64,000 bases of DNA. Source: Hymenobacter sedentarius. GTDB lineage: Bacteria; Bacteroidota; Bacteroidia; Cytophagales; Hymenobacteraceae. The stretch lies in the NCBI RefSeq assembly GCF_001507645.1, contig NZ_CP013909.1, forward strand, positions 744,001 to 808,000, read 5' to 3'. The notes under the pieces were generated by a model. The model saw only the letters and a program-made list of their open reading frames with translations. It made no database searches and was not told the origin of the DNA. Shown here piece by piece: positions 33,171 to 43,300 of the stretch. The translations under genes and the position numbers were made by a program. How positions within the stretch are numbered: the first letter of the stretch is position 1; every line of letters begins with the position of its first letter.

Positions 33171-33446
33171 ATGGCTCACAAGAAAGGTGTCGGCTCGTCC
33201 AACAACGGCCGCGAATCGCATTCCAAACGTCTCGGCGTAAAAATCTTCGGAGGCCAGGCCCTCGTAGCCGGCAACATCATCGTGCGTCAGCGCGGCACCA
33301 AGCACCACGCCGGCGAGAACGTAGGCATGGGCAAGGACCACACGCTGTTCGCTCTCGTTGACGGCGAGGTTCAGTTCAAGAAAGGCCGCAAAGACCGTTC
33401 TTTTGTAACGGTTATCCCCCGCGAAGTATTCTCGGTACCGGCTTAA
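33171..33446 (+). CDS. rpmA: 50S ribosomal protein L27
   Basis: Ribosomal protein near the peptidyl-transferase centre, 91 residues. The start [20 protein letters not shown] has the flexible N-terminus that reaches the P-site; there is no Firmicutes-type N-terminal cleavage extension. The core signature [20 protein letters not shown] follows. It is the second gene of the rplU operon and is followed by a strong terminator. Confidence 0.98.
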   Translation: MAHKKGVGSSNNGRESHSKRLGVKIFGGQALVAGNIIVRQRGTKHHAGENVGMGKDHTLFALVDGEVQFKKGRKDRSFVTVIPREVFSVPA

Positions 33447-33466
33447 TTGCTGCCCCGATAAACCAG

Positions 33467-33497
33467 AAAAGGCTGCTCCGTAAGAGGCAGCCTTTTT
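33467..33497 (+). terminator. Terminator after rpmA
   Basis: AAAAGGCTGC/GCAGCCTTTT (33467-33476 with 33487-33496) with a 10-base loop is followed by T. The A-rich left flank makes it usable from the convergent cyclase gene as well. Confidence 0.9.
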
Positions 33498-33516
33498 CGC
33501 GTTTCCCTAAGCGTAA

Positions 33517-34296
33517 TTAGGTGGAAGGCACAGGATGGAGCTGGTACAGCACCGGCTTGCTGGGGCTGGCATCCAGCTCCAGGCTGGTGATTTGAATGTT
33601 GAGCAGGTAAAGTCCGTCGGCTACTACGTCGGGTACAAAAATCAGCTCCGTGATGGTAGCGCCGTAGCGGGGCTGTGCGGGGTATTGCCAGAAAGCGTGG
33701 TGGGTCAGGAGTTGGCCGGCGTCTTCTTCGCGGTCCACGCTGGGCAGGTCGAGCAGGAAATGCTGCACGCCGTGCTCTACTAGGAAATGCGCTAATGCCG
33801 GCTCCACGTACGTGGGGTTGGTACCGGAATACTGACGGTGGCGCTTGGCGGGGTCGTTGGGCAAGGTGCGCAGCACCAGGGCCTCGGGCATGGACCGGTC
33901 TGGCTGGGTGGCCAGGGCGGCTTGCACATCGGCCAGCATCACCACCTGGTCGCCGTTGGGCTGGGGGCGCGGGGCCACGCTCACCAGCCGGGCCACAAAC
34001 AGGAAGCGGCGCAGGCATTGGTTGAGCGTTACGGCCGGGTCGGGAGAGATGTGGCCGTAGCATTCGGTATGGGTGCCGTTGCCGTGGGGCGTCACGTGTA
34101 CGCGCTGGTAATTGGTGCTGCCGCCCTGCGCCACGCTGCCCACAAAGCTGCCCACCCGAATGGTGTCGAACTGCACGGGCTCGGCCCAGAAGCAGTTCAC
34201 CTGGTCCTTGCCGGGCGCCAGGGGCAAGGAAATGTCAATGGGCGCGGCGGGGTCGAAGGAATAAGTGCGGCCGGCGTAAGGGTAAGTAGGAAGCAT
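33517..34296 (-). CDS. Cyclase-family protein (kynurenine-formamidase-like)
   Basis: Metal-dependent hydrolase of the cyclase/KynB-like superfamily, 259 residues. IDISLPLAPGKDQVNCFW is the typical opening, and the metal motif HxGTHxD appears as VTPHGNGTHTECYGH, with Glu in place of the usual Asp. The C-terminal part (GATITELIFVPDVVADGLYL) is conserved in the family. Kynurenine formamidase activity is possible, but no tryptophan-degradation genes are near, and the longer length suggests a distinct substrate. It converges on rpmA. Confidence 0.85.
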   Translation of the reverse strand: MLPTYPYAGRTYSFDPAAPIDISLPLAPGKDQVNCFWAEPVQFDTIRVGSFVGSVAQGGSTNYQRVHVTPHGNGTHTECYGHISPDPAVTLNQCLRRFLFVARLVSVAPRPQPNGDQVVMLADVQAALATQPDRSMPEALVLRTLPNDPAKRHRQYSGTNPTYVEPALAHFLVEHGVQHFLLDLPSVDREEDAGQLLTHHAFWQYPAQPRYGATITELIFVPDVVADGLYLLNIQITSLELDASPSKPVLYQLHPVPST

Positions 34297-34354
34297 GCCG
34301 GACTGCGTGTGGAGGGAAAGAGAAAGGGAAAGAATGGCTTAATGCGCGCCGGCT

Positions 34355-34535
34355 GTCATGCTGAGGAATCTCAAGCATCTCGCTCACGCCATTTGTCATG
34401 CAGAGCGCAGCGAAGCATCTTATCGCCGCTGAACGAATCGTTATAGCGTGATAAGATGCTTCGCTGCGCTCTGCATGACAGACGAGTTGACTACTACTGA
34501 CTGAGGTAGAGATACTTCGCTGCGCTCTGCATGAC
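34355..34535. repeat. Palindromic GAAGCATCT-family repeat, copy 6 (nested)
   Basis: A complete palindrome (34394-34480) is flanked by a diverged left half-copy (from 34355) and a right half-copy (about 34506-34535). The outer halves are inverted and would form a second palindrome, as if one element had entered the loop of another. It occupies most of the 307-base gap between the cyclase and hydrolase genes; nothing else was recognised there. Confidence 0.85.
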
Positions 34536-34603
34536 TGTTAGCCGTGCCCGGGTAAGCGTCAGCTTAGCGCGCTGCGCAAGTTACAGCGGGGGCACTCTTG
34601 GCG

Positions 34604-35284
34604 CTAGCCCTTTTGGGGCTCCTCGGCTGCGGCTAGGCGGTTGAGAATACTGCTGATTTGCGCAGCGTGGCTGACAATCATAAAGTGCCCGCCGCCGGCA
34701 ATTGGATAGTCAACGGGCGCGGTGCCGGCGGGCAGCAGCCGGTCGTAGGTGCCGTGGATGCGGATGGCCCGGCCCACGCCGGTGCTGTCCCAGCCCAGGA
34801 GCCGGGCAATGGCCCATTGGGCAAAAACCGGGTCCGTATCGCCGATGATTTGGTGGAGCAGCGTGTACTCCTTCCCGTTTTTAGCCCCGAAAAACCATTG
34901 GGCCAGGCGCGGCGCCAGCTTCAGCAGCTGCGGCGGCACTACTCGGTACAGCCGGGTGGCCCGGGCCAGGCGGAGCAGTGGCGGCAGCTGCCGGGTATTG
35001 GCCAGGCTGGATATCAGCACCACTTGGGCCTGCGGGCGCAGCTTGGCCACTTCCAGCGCCAGCAGGCCACCGAAGGAAATGCCGACCAGCCAGCAGGCCT
35101 GCTCCACTGGCACGGACGCCGCGAGCCGGGCAGCGTAGTGCGGCAAGGATTCGTCGGGGGTTTCGGGGGCCAGCCAGTGCAAGAGGTGCACCTCGCCCCG
35201 CAAGTGCAGGAATTGCAAGACCCGCTCATCGGCCCCCAGCCCGGGAATCAGGTAAAAGACCGGAGGCGAAGCAGCCATATGCAA
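34604..35284 (-). CDS. Alpha/beta hydrolase
   Basis: Soluble hydrolase of 226 residues. An oxyanion strand, YLIPGLGADERVLQFL, precedes the nucleophile elbow VGISFGGLLALEVA (GxSxG). The acid is likely in IHGTYDRLLP and the histidine in IAGGGHFMIVSHA. The small cap around residues 105-150 is of the type in carboxylesterases. The substrate is unknown. A second ATG two codons on is equally possible. It lies downstream of the hemW unit on the same strand. Confidence 0.88.
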   Translation of the reverse strand: MHMAASPPVFYLIPGLGADERVLQFLHLRGEVHLLHWLAPETPDESLPHYAARLAASVPVEQACWLVGISFGGLLALEVAKLRPQAQVVLISSLANTRQLPPLLRLARATRLYRVVPPQLLKLAPRLAQWFFGAKNGKEYTLLHQIIGDTDPVFAQWAIARLLGWDSTGVGRAIRIHGTYDRLLPAGTAPVDYPIAGGGHFMIVSHAAQISSILNRLAAAEEPQKG

Positions 35285-35308
35285 CAGGCAGTAGCGACCG
35301 GGGCCGGC

Positions 35309-35743
35309 TTAGGTATCAATTCGCACGAACACGCCTTCGAGGTAAAAGATGTTATGGGGCTGGGGGTCGTCGGCGCCTTCTTCGTCTTCGGTCTCATCGT
35401 CTTCGGTGGCGGGGTAGGTCACCGAGAGTTTCAGAGCCACGCTGGGCAGCGGCACGGGCGGCTTCTCATCGGAGCTGTACTCGAGCAGGGCAGGCCATTC
35501 TTCGGCCGCCAGCGCTTCGGCCACCTCCTCCTGCAGGTCGTCGGCCCGGGTGTGGGCCAGGCTCAGGAGCGTGTCCAGGGCTTTGAAGGGCAGGGCGAGG
35601 TGGAAAAAGTGGGTGTCGCTGTCGAAAAGCGTGGTGGCCCACACGGTCACGTCGTCGGTGTTGTCGAATACAATGGCCACAATGTGAATCTGCTCCACGA
35701 AGAAGTCGGCTTCGTCGGCAATGCTGTCACTCAGAAGTTTCAT
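35309..35743 (-). CDS. Acidic hypothetical protein coupled to hemW
   Basis: 144-residue soluble protein with no recognised domain. The N-terminal two-thirds look globular (IHIVAIVFDNTDDVTVWATT, HFFHLALPFKALDTLLSLAH), followed by a strongly acidic stretch near 112-127 (ATEDDETEDEEGADD) and a closing strand, NIFYLEGVFVRIDT. Its ATG overlaps the hemW stop (ATGA), so translation is probably coupled. No function is proposed. Confidence 0.78.
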   Translation of the reverse strand: MKLLSDSIADEADFFVEQIHIVAIVFDNTDDVTVWATTLFDSDTHFFHLALPFKALDTLLSLAHTRADDLQEEVAEALAAEEWPALLEYSSDEKPPVPLPSVALKLSVTYPATEDDETEDEEGADDPQPHNIFYLEGVFVRIDT

Positions 35744-36888
35744 GCGGCTACGGCAGGGGTTTGGAACAGCTCCAGCGTGATGTGGTCGGCCAGGAGTTTG
35801 CCCGCGTCGGTCAAGGTAAGGACTTCGCCGGAGATGCGCGCCCAGCCGTTGGCCTGCAGCTCGGCGAGGTAGACGGCGCGGGTGGCCAGCAGGTCGAAGC
35901 CGTGCGCGGTGCGCAGGTGGGCCAGGTCGCAGCCCCGGGCCGTGCGCAGCGTGGTGAGCAGGTACTCGTTGGCCCGGTCGGTGGCGGTGAGGGCGTCCAC
36001 GGTCACGGGCACTTCGCCGCGTTCGAGCACGGCGGCCACGTACTGGGGGTTATTGGCCAGGGTAAACTGGCGGTTGTGGCCGTCGTAGCTGTGGGCGCTG
36101 GGGCCCAGGCCCAGGTAGGGCACGCCGCGCCAGTAGTTGCCGTTGTGGCGCGACTCGCGGCCGGGCTGGCAGAAATTGCTGATTTCGTATTGCTCGTAGC
36201 CGTGGGCGCGCATGGCCGCCAGCAGCATTTCAAACTGGGTGGCCACAAATTCATCGGGCGCGGGCTTGAAGGTGCCCTTCTGCAGCCGGTGGCCGAAGGC
36301 CGTGCCCGGCTCGATGGTGAGCGCATACGCCGACACGTGGGGCACGCCCAAGGCAAACGCATTGGCCAGGTCAGCTTCCCAGATGTGGTGGCCGGGCGCG
36401 GGCACGCCGTAAATCAAGTCGATGGAAATGTTCTCGAAGCCCGCGTCCTGCGCGCGGCGCACCGCCGTGGTCGATTCTTCGGCGGTGTGGGCGCGGTTCA
36501 TCATGCGCAAGTGCGGCTCGTAGAAGCTCTGCAGCCCGATGCTGAGGCGGTTTACCGAGGCCTGCTGCAGCTCGTGCAGCTTGGCGGCACTCAGGTCGTC
36601 GGGGTTGGCTTCGAGCGTGATTTCGGCCCCGGGCAGCACCGCGAAGTGGCGGTGGATGGCCGTGAAAATCTGGTCCAGCTCGGCCGCGGTGAGCAGCGAC
36701 GGTGTGCCACCGCCGAAGTAAATGGTTTCGAGAGAAGTATTGGGGCCGAGGTAGTCGCGGCGCAGCTCAATTTCGCGCACTATGGCCTCCACTAGTCGGC
36801 TTTTCAGGCCCAGCGAGGTGCTGAAATGAAAGTCACAGTAGTGACAGGCTTGCTTGCAAAAAGGAATGTGGAGGTAGAGGCCGGCCAT
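35740..36888 (-). CDS. hemW: Radical SAM heme chaperone
   Basis: 382-residue radical SAM protein of the HemN/HemW family. The cluster motif CKQACHYCDFHF (CX3CX2C) begins about residue 10, followed by YFGGGTPSLL (SAM-binding GGGTP) and VNRLSIGLQSFYEPHLRMM. The N-terminus is short, lacking the extra segment of true coproporphyrinogen dehydrogenase HemN; HemW relatives bind heme and hand it to partners. The ATG at 36888 (MAGLYLHIPF) is the normal start; an upstream ATG at 36939 adds a hydrophobic, unconserved stretch. A -7 box lies at 36974-36981. Confidence 0.92.
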   Translation of the reverse strand: MAGLYLHIPFCKQACHYCDFHFSTSLGLKSRLVEAIVREIELRRDYLGPNTSLETIYFGGGTPSLLTAAELDQIFTAIHRHFAVLPGAEITLEANPDDLSAAKLHELQQASVNRLSIGLQSFYEPHLRMMNRAHTAEESTTAVRRAQDAGFENISIDLIYGVPAPGHHIWEADLANAFALGVPHVSAYALTIEPGTAFGHRLQKGTFKPAPDEFVATQFEMLLAAMRAHGYEQYEISNFCQPGRESRHNGNYWRGVPYLGLGPSAHSYDGHNRQFTLANNPQYVAAVLERGEVPVTVDALTATDRANEYLLTTLRTARGCDLAHLRTAHGFDLLATRAVYLAELQANGWARISGEVLTLTDAGKLLADHITLELFQTPAVAA

Positions 36889-36973
36889 AGAAACGCAAAC
36901 GCGGGGCACCAGCCCTCGCACGAGTAGCCTACGGAACACCGATTCCTTGCCCGTCGTGCAATGCCGCGAGCCA

Positions 36974-36981
36974 CAAAGGTA
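36974..36981 (-). promoter_or_regulatory. -7 promoter box of hemW
   Basis: TACCTTTG on the minus strand matches TAnnTTTG, 85 bases upstream of the hemW start. No TTTG -33 element was found upstream. Confidence 0.5.
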
Positions 36982-37176
36982 GACGCCGCGCAGAGAGCCT
37001 TCCCTTATGCTTAGCTATGGGCGGCTTTTATCGGCTGGGTCCGGGAGCTGGGGCCGGGTACGGCATCAGGCCATAAGGCATGGCAGCCAAGAATAGCACC
37101 CCGCCCACTTACCTTAGTCAGCCCAACCAGATGGTTTACCAATACTGTTGGGAAGCTGCTCTTCTACTTGCCCCGC

Positions 37177-39957
37177 ATGAAATCACTGGCTGCTACGCTT
37201 GCACGGCCCCGTACTTGGTTGGGCCAGGCCCTCGGGTTGCTGCTGCTTCTGGCCGGTAGCTGCACTGCGCCGGCACCGAAGCCCTACCGCGTGGGCTTCT
37301 CGCAGTGCACCACTGGCGACGCCTGGCGGCAGGCCATGCTGGCGGGCATGAAGAAGGAGCTCAGCTTTTATCCGCAGGTCCATTTCCAGATGAAGGATGC
37401 GCACGACAACAGCGCCCTGCAGCAACGGCACATCCAGGAGTTTTTGAACGAAGGCGTTGACCTGCTGATAGTATCGGCTAACCAGGCCGAGCCCATTACG
37501 CCCATTGTGGAGGAGGCCTTCAACCGGGGCATTCCCGTGGTGATACTGGACCGCCGCACCACTTCCAAGCTCTACACGGCTTACGTGGGCGGCAACAACC
37601 TGGAAGTGGGCCAAACGGCCGGCAACTACGCCAGCAGCCTGCTCCACCAGCAGGGCAACGTGCTGGAAGTGCTGGGCGCCGCCGGCGCATCGCCGGCCGT
37701 GGACCGGCACCGCGGGTTTGTGCAGGGCCTGGCCACGTACCCGGGCATGCACCTCGTGGCGCAGGTGCAGGGCGACTGGAAGCGGCCATCGGTGATACGG
37801 GCGCTGCCGGCCGTGCTGCGGGCCCACCCCGAGGTGAACCTGATTTTTGCCCACAACGACCGGATGGCACTGGGCGCCTACCAGGTGTGCAAGCAGCTGG
37901 GACTGGACCGGCGCATTCGAATAATCGGCGTAGACGGCCTGGCGGGGCCGCAGGGCGGCATCCAGCTGGTGCAGGACAAGGTGCTCACGGCTACGCTGCT
38001 GTACCCGCCGGGCGGCGAAGAGGCCATTCGCACCGCCATGAAGATTCTGCAAAAGCAGCCCTACGAGAAGGAAAACATTCTCAGCACCATGGTCATCGAC
38101 TCGACCAACGTGCTGACGATGAAGATGCAAACCGAGAAGTTGGCCAGCCAGCAGCAGGACATTCAGCGGCAGCAGCGCGTGCTTCAGGCCCAGCTAGCAA
38201 CCTACACCAGCCAGCAAATTGTGCTGTACATATTGGCCGCGGCCCTGCTGGGCGCCCTGGTGCTGGGTGTGGTGTTGTGGCGGGCTTTCCAGGTCAACCG
38301 CCGCATCACGCGCAAGCTGGCGGGCCAAAACGAGGAAATCCGGACCCAGCGCAACCAGATTCAGGCGCTGGCCGAGCAGGCACGGGTCGAAACCGAAGCC
38401 AAGCTGCGCTTCTTCACCAATTTCTCGCACGAGCTGCGCACCCCGCTCACCCTCATCATGGGCCCGGTAGAAGAGCTGCTCACCAATGGCGCCGACCTCT
38501 CCGCGGCCCAGCGGCACGACTTGGGCCTGGTGCGGCGCAATACCCAGCGCCTGCTGCAGCTGGTGAACCAGCTTCTGGACTTTCGCAAAATCGACGTGGG
38601 CAAAATGCCGGTGCGCGCCACCGAAGGCAACGTGGTGGCCTTCGTGCGCGACATCATGGACGTGTTTGAGAAGCCCGCCCGGCAGCGCGGCATCAGCTTG
38701 CGTTTTTTGCCCGCCGAGCCCAGCATTAGGCTGTGGTTCGACGTTAATATTCTGGACAAGGTCATTTTCAACCTGCTGTCTAATGCCTTAAAGTTCACGC
38801 CCGAGCGCGGGCAAATCACCGTCAGCATTCAGCCGCTGCCGGCTGAGGGCCAGGTGCGCATCAGCGTAGAAGACACGGGCCGCGGCATCAGCGAGCAGGA
38901 CCGCGCACACATCTTCGAGTGGTTTTACCAGGGGCAGCAGGGAGTAGCCAAGGGCTCGGGCATGGGGCTGGCCCTGTCGATGGGGTTGGTACGGCTCCAC
39001 CAGGGCGAGCTCACCTTCACAAGTACGCCGGGTCAGGGTAGCACTTTCACCGTGACCCTGCCGCAGGAGCTGCCGGCCAGCATGCGCAGCACCGAAGCGC
39101 CGGTGCCTGCCCTCGCCTTGGCCGAAGAGGAACTGGGGCTCTCCGTGGCGGAAGACTCGCCGATAGCCCGCCGCCCCGGCAAAGACAGCAAGGCCCTGGT
39201 GCTGGTCATTGAGGACAATTTAGAGGTGAATGCCTTTCTGGCCCAGAAGCTCCGTCCCCACTTCCAGGTGCAGACCGCCACCGACGGAGCCACGGGCCTG
39301 CGCCTGGCTGCCGACACCATTCCCGACCTGATTGTGTGCGATGTGATGCTGCCGGAAATAACCGGCCTGGAGGTGGTAGCCCAGCTCAAGGGCGACTGGC
39401 GTACCTCGCACATTCCAGTGGTGCTGCTCACGGCGCGCAGCGCGCCGGAGCAGCAGGTGGAAGGCGTGCAGGCTGGCGCCGACCTCTACCTCACCAAGCC
39501 GTTCAACCCCACCTTCCTGCTCGAGAACCTGCGCACCCTGCTCAGCAACCGCGACCGGCAACGGGAGCATTTCCGGCGCGAGCTGTCGGTGGACACGGCC
39601 ACCGTAGCGCCGCAGCGCGTGGACCAGAAATTCCTGTCCGACCTCACGGCCATTGTCGAGGCTAACCTGGGCAATGCCAAACTGAGCGTGGAGGACGTAG
39701 CCCGCAGCCTGGGCACCTCGCGGGTGCAGCTCTACCGCAAAACCAAGGCTCTGCTGGGCACGGGCGTTACCGACTTTATTCAGGACATCCGCCTGACCAA
39801 AGCCCGGCAGCAGCTGCTCAACCCCGAGCTCAATATTGCCGACGTGGCCTACCAGCTCGGCTTTGCCTCGCCCTCGTACTTCTCGGCCAGCTTCAAGGCC
39901 AAGTACCGCATCTCGCCTTCGGAGTTCCGGGCACTGCACACGACGCCTAGCGTCTGA
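37177..39957 (+). CDS. Hybrid two-component system sensor/regulator (fructan type)
   Basis: Single-polypeptide sensor of 926 residues. A lipobox-like N-terminus (LLLLLAGSC) is followed by a periplasmic sugar-binding domain of the LacI/ribose type (about 35-320: YRVGFSQCTTGDAWRQAM, VDLLIVSANQAEPITPIVEE, IFAHNDRMALGAYQVC). A membrane helix (about 348-370) precedes a histidine kinase with FFTNFSHELRTPLTLIMG (His about 418) and ATPase boxes (NLLSNALKF, DTGRGI, GSGMGLALS). A receiver domain with Asp about 722 (IVCDVMLPEITG) and an AraC-type HTH (LGTSRVQLYRKTKAL) end it. B. thetaiotaomicron BT1754 has the same architecture and binds fructose; with a GH32, kinase and SusCD next door, a fructan signal is likely here. 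The ATG at 37177 is chosen over an upstream TTG. Confidence 0.94.
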   Translation: MKSLAATLARPRTWLGQALGLLLLLAGSCTAPAPKPYRVGFSQCTTGDAWRQAMLAGMKKELSFYPQVHFQMKDAHDNSALQQRHIQEFLNEGVDLLIVSANQAEPITPIVEEAFNRGIPVVILDRRTTSKLYTAYVGGNNLEVGQTAGNYASSLLHQQGNVLEVLGAAGASPAVDRHRGFVQGLATYPGMHLVAQVQGDWKRPSVIRALPAVLRAHPEVNLIFAHNDRMALGAYQVCKQLGLDRRIRIIGVDGLAGPQGGIQLVQDKVLTATLLYPPGGEEAIRTAMKILQKQPYEKENILSTMVIDSTNVLTMKMQTEKLASQQQDIQRQQRVLQAQLATYTSQQIVLYILAAALLGALVLGVVLWRAFQVNRRITRKLAGQNEEIRTQRNQIQALAEQARVETEAKLRFFTNFSHELRTPLTLIMGPVEELLTNGADLSAAQRHDLGLVRRNTQRLLQLVNQLLDFRKIDVGKMPVRATEGNVVAFVRDIMDVFEKPARQRGISLRFLPAEPSIRLWFDVNILDKVIFNLLSNALKFTPERGQITVSIQPLPAEGQVRISVEDTGRGISEQDRAHIFEWFYQGQQGVAKGSGMGLALSMGLVRLHQGELTFTSTPGQGSTFTVTLPQELPASMRSTEAPVPALALAEEELGLSVAEDSPIARRPGKDSKALVLVIEDNLEVNAFLAQKLRPHFQVQTATDGATGLRLAADTIPDLIVCDVMLPEITGLEVVAQLKGDWRTSHIPVVLLTARSAPEQQVEGVQAGADLYLTKPFNPTFLLENLRTLLSNRDRQREHFRRELSVDTATVAPQRVDQKFLSDLTAIVEANLGNAKLSVEDVARSLGTSRVQLYRKTKALLGTGVTDFIQDIRLTKARQQLLNPELNIADVAYQLGFASPSYFSASFKAKYRISPSEFRALHTTPSV

Positions 39958-40318
39958 ACCAAATCTGACAGAGAAGTATCAGGAGTGATAGCCACGCTGT
40001 TGCCGAGGGAATACTCACGCGCATAATCTATTGGCTATCAGTCTATAAAACTGTTTGCTGTGGGTGAGCGAATTGTGATACTATTTGGGTGAATTGGGCT
40101 AACTCCTGCTCTCGGTCATCGGCCACCTTTGGGCCATGAAGCTGCCGTGCCCACTTCCTGCTTTTCCTGCCCTCGCTCCTCCGGCCTCCGCGCCGGCCGC
40201 CACCCCCAATCGTTTCCGGGTGGCTTTGGCAGGGAGCGCCACGCAGAAAACTGAGCTAACCCGAGGGGCGGGCACGCGGCTGCCACACGAGTATTTCCCA
40301 CCTATCATTTCTATTTCC
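39958..40318 (+). promoter_or_regulatory. Regulatory region of the fructan locus
   Basis: A 361-base gap separates sensor and SusC gene. It holds an inverted repeat TGATAGCCA/TGGCTATCA (39986-39994 and 40032-40040) and, further on, TTTG (40054-40057) with TACTATTTG (40079-40087), an imperfect Bacteroidota promoter (one extra base in the -7 box, spacer 21). The inverted repeat is a candidate binding site for the sensor's AraC domain, or a weak terminator of the sensor transcript. Confidence 0.4.
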
Positions 40319-43300
40319 ATGCGAAAGAGTGTACTCCTGGCGCGCCAGCTTTTGCTGCCGACGCTGCTCGCCACCGGGCCGTTGCTGGCCGGCGCGAGCC
40401 CCAATGAAACCGCCCCACCGGCGCTCGCGTTGGCCAGCGCCGCCCTGGCCGACCGCCCCATCACGGGCCGCGTGACCGATGAAAAGGGCGAAGGCCTGCC
40501 CGGCGTCACGGTACTCGTGAAGGGCACTGAGTTGGGCACCTCCACCGGGCCTGATGGCAGCTTCGCCCTGACTGTACCCGACGGCGCCACGCTGGTGCTC
40601 TCCTTCGTGGGCTATAAGACGCAGGAGGTGGCGGTAGGCAGCCAGGCCACCGTGGCCGTGCAGCTGGCCACCGACGCCAAGGCCCTGGACGAAGTGGTGG
40701 TAACCGGCTACCAGACCCAGCGCAAGGCCGACCTGACCGGGGCCGTATCGGTTATCAAAGTGGACGAGGTGAAGGACATGGCCTCCAACGACGTAACCCG
40801 CAACCTGCAGGGCCGCGTGCCCGGCGTGAACATCACCACCGATGGGGCGCCGGGCAGCGCGGCCACGGTGCGCATTCGCGGCTTCGGCACGCTGGGCAAC
40901 AACGACCCGCTGTACGTGATAGACGGCATCCCAACCAAGGAGGGCATCAACCAGATAAACCAGAACGACATCGAGAGCATTCAGGTGCTTAAGGACGCTT
41001 CGGCGGCCAGCATCTACGGCTCGCGGGCCGGCAACGGCGTGATTATCATCACCACGAAGAAGGCCAAGAAGGGCGCCACCCAGGTCAACTTCTCCACTTT
41101 CTTCACGGTGCAGAAACCGGGACCGCACATCCAGATGCTCAACACGCTGGACTACGGCAAGGTGTACTTCCAGGCCGCTGCCAACGACGGAGCCACGCCC
41201 AGCCTGCCGTACTACAACTTTCGGTCGCACCTCGACGCCAGCGGCCGCCGGGTGCTCGACCAGGTGGTGCTGCCCGACTTCATCGACGCGGAGAAGACGA
41301 TGCGGCCCGCCGACACCGACTGGTTTAAGCAGACGCAGCAGGATGCCCTCATTCAGTCTTATAACCTGAGTGTGAGCAGCGGCGGCGAGCGGGGCAGCGC
41401 GCTGTTTTCGGTGAGCTACTACGACAACAACGGCACGCTGAAATACACCGGCCTGAACCGCTTCACGGCGCGCCTCAACACCGATTACAATTTCTTCGGC
41501 GGCAAGCTGAAGGTGGGCGAAAACCTTACCCTGGCCAAGAGCCAGCAGGCGCAGTACGACCTGGGCCTGGTGCGCGACCGCAGCAGCCAGCTGCCGTCCA
41601 TCGTGCCGGTGCACACCGTGGACGGCGTGGGCTGGGGCGGCCCCGTGGCCGGTATGAGCGACCGCGACAACCCGCTGCGCCTGCTCACGGACAACCAGCA
41701 GAACCGCTCCAACACGGGGCGGGCCTTCGGCAATGTCTTTGCCGATGCCGAGCTCCTGAAAGGGCTGCACCTGCGCACCAGCTTTGGCCTCGACTACAGC
41801 CTGTACAAATACACCGAGCTGTACAAGACGTTTAAGGCCGGCTTCCTGTCGAACCAGGACAACCGGGTGACCAACCACGAGAGCTTCGGCGGCAACTGGG
41901 TGTGGCAGAACACCCTGAACTACAACCTCAACTTCGGAGACAAGCACCAACTGGACCTGCTGGCGGGCACCGAGCGCATCAGCTACCATTCCGAAAGCAC
42001 CTATGCCTCGCGTACCAACTTCGCCAGCGAGGACCCGAACTATGTAGTGCTGGATGCCGGCTCGGCCAACAAGGACAACGGCGGCTCGGCCACGGCCTAC
42101 CGGCTGGCGTCGTACTTCGCCAAGGTCAACTACTCGTTTGCCGATAAGTACCTGGCCTCGGCCACCATTCGCCGCGACGGTTCCTCGCGCTTTGGCGCGG
42201 ACAACCAGTTTGGCGTGTTCCCGGCCCTCTCGGTGGGCTGGCGCCTGAGCGAGGAAGGCTTCCTTAAGAACAATGCGCCCTTTATCTCGGACCTGAAGCT
42301 GCGCGCCGGCTGGGGCCAGACCGGCAACCAGGACATTGCCAACTTCGCCGCCCGCGGCCTCTACCAGTCGCTGCTGGGTACGCTCGACCCCAACTTCGAC
42401 TACGACCACGGCACGGCCTACGACATCTACGGCAACAACACGGCCCTGCCCTCGGGCTACCGCCGCGTGCAGCGCGCCAACCCCAACCTGAAGTGGGAAA
42501 CCACCACCCAGACCAACGTAGGCGCCGATTTTGGCTTCCTGGATAACCGGCTCACCGGCTCGGTCGACTACTTCGTGAAGGACAGCAAGGACATCCTCGT
42601 GAACCTGCCCTACGCGGCGGTGATAGGGGAAGGCGGCGACAAATTCGTGAACGGCGCCTCCATCCGGAACAAGGGGTGGGAGTTCCTGCTCGGCTATCAG
42701 AATAAGCTGGAAAATGGCGTGACGTACAACCTCACCGGCAACGTTTCGACCTACCGCAACAAGCTCACTTTCCTGCCCACCGAAGTTATTAACGCCTATG
42801 GCGGCAACGGCCAGGACGTGACCCGGCTGGGCCACTCCATCAACGCCACCTACGGCTACGTGGCCGATGGCCTGTTCCAGACCGCTGCCGAGGTGAGCGG
42901 GGCCCCCACGCAGGTGGGCGCCGCCCCCGGCCGCATCCGCTACAAGGATTTGAACGGCGACGGCAAGGTCAACAACTTCGACCAGACCTGGATTTCGGAA
43001 GGCGTGCCCAACTTCAACTACGGCCTCAACCTGGGCGCTGGCTACAAAGGCTTCGACCTGCAAATCTTCCTGCAGGGCGTGCAGGGCTTGTACTCCTACA
43101 ACAACTCCAAATTCCGGACGGACTTTGCCTCGCTGGCCTCCGGCGAAAACTGGGGCACGCGCTTGCTCGATGCCTGGACGCCCACCAACACGGGCTCCTC
43201 CATTCCGGCCGCTACGCTCATCAACTCCAACAACGAAGGCCGCTCCTCGACCTACTTCATCGAAAATGCTTCATATCTGAAGCTGCGCAACATTCAGCTG

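Noticed and set aside
40256..43063. A 935-codon open frame on - antisense to susC
   Set aside because: It is a shadow of the SusC gene; the composition is Val/Gly/Ala/His-rich and it has no motif or start signal.
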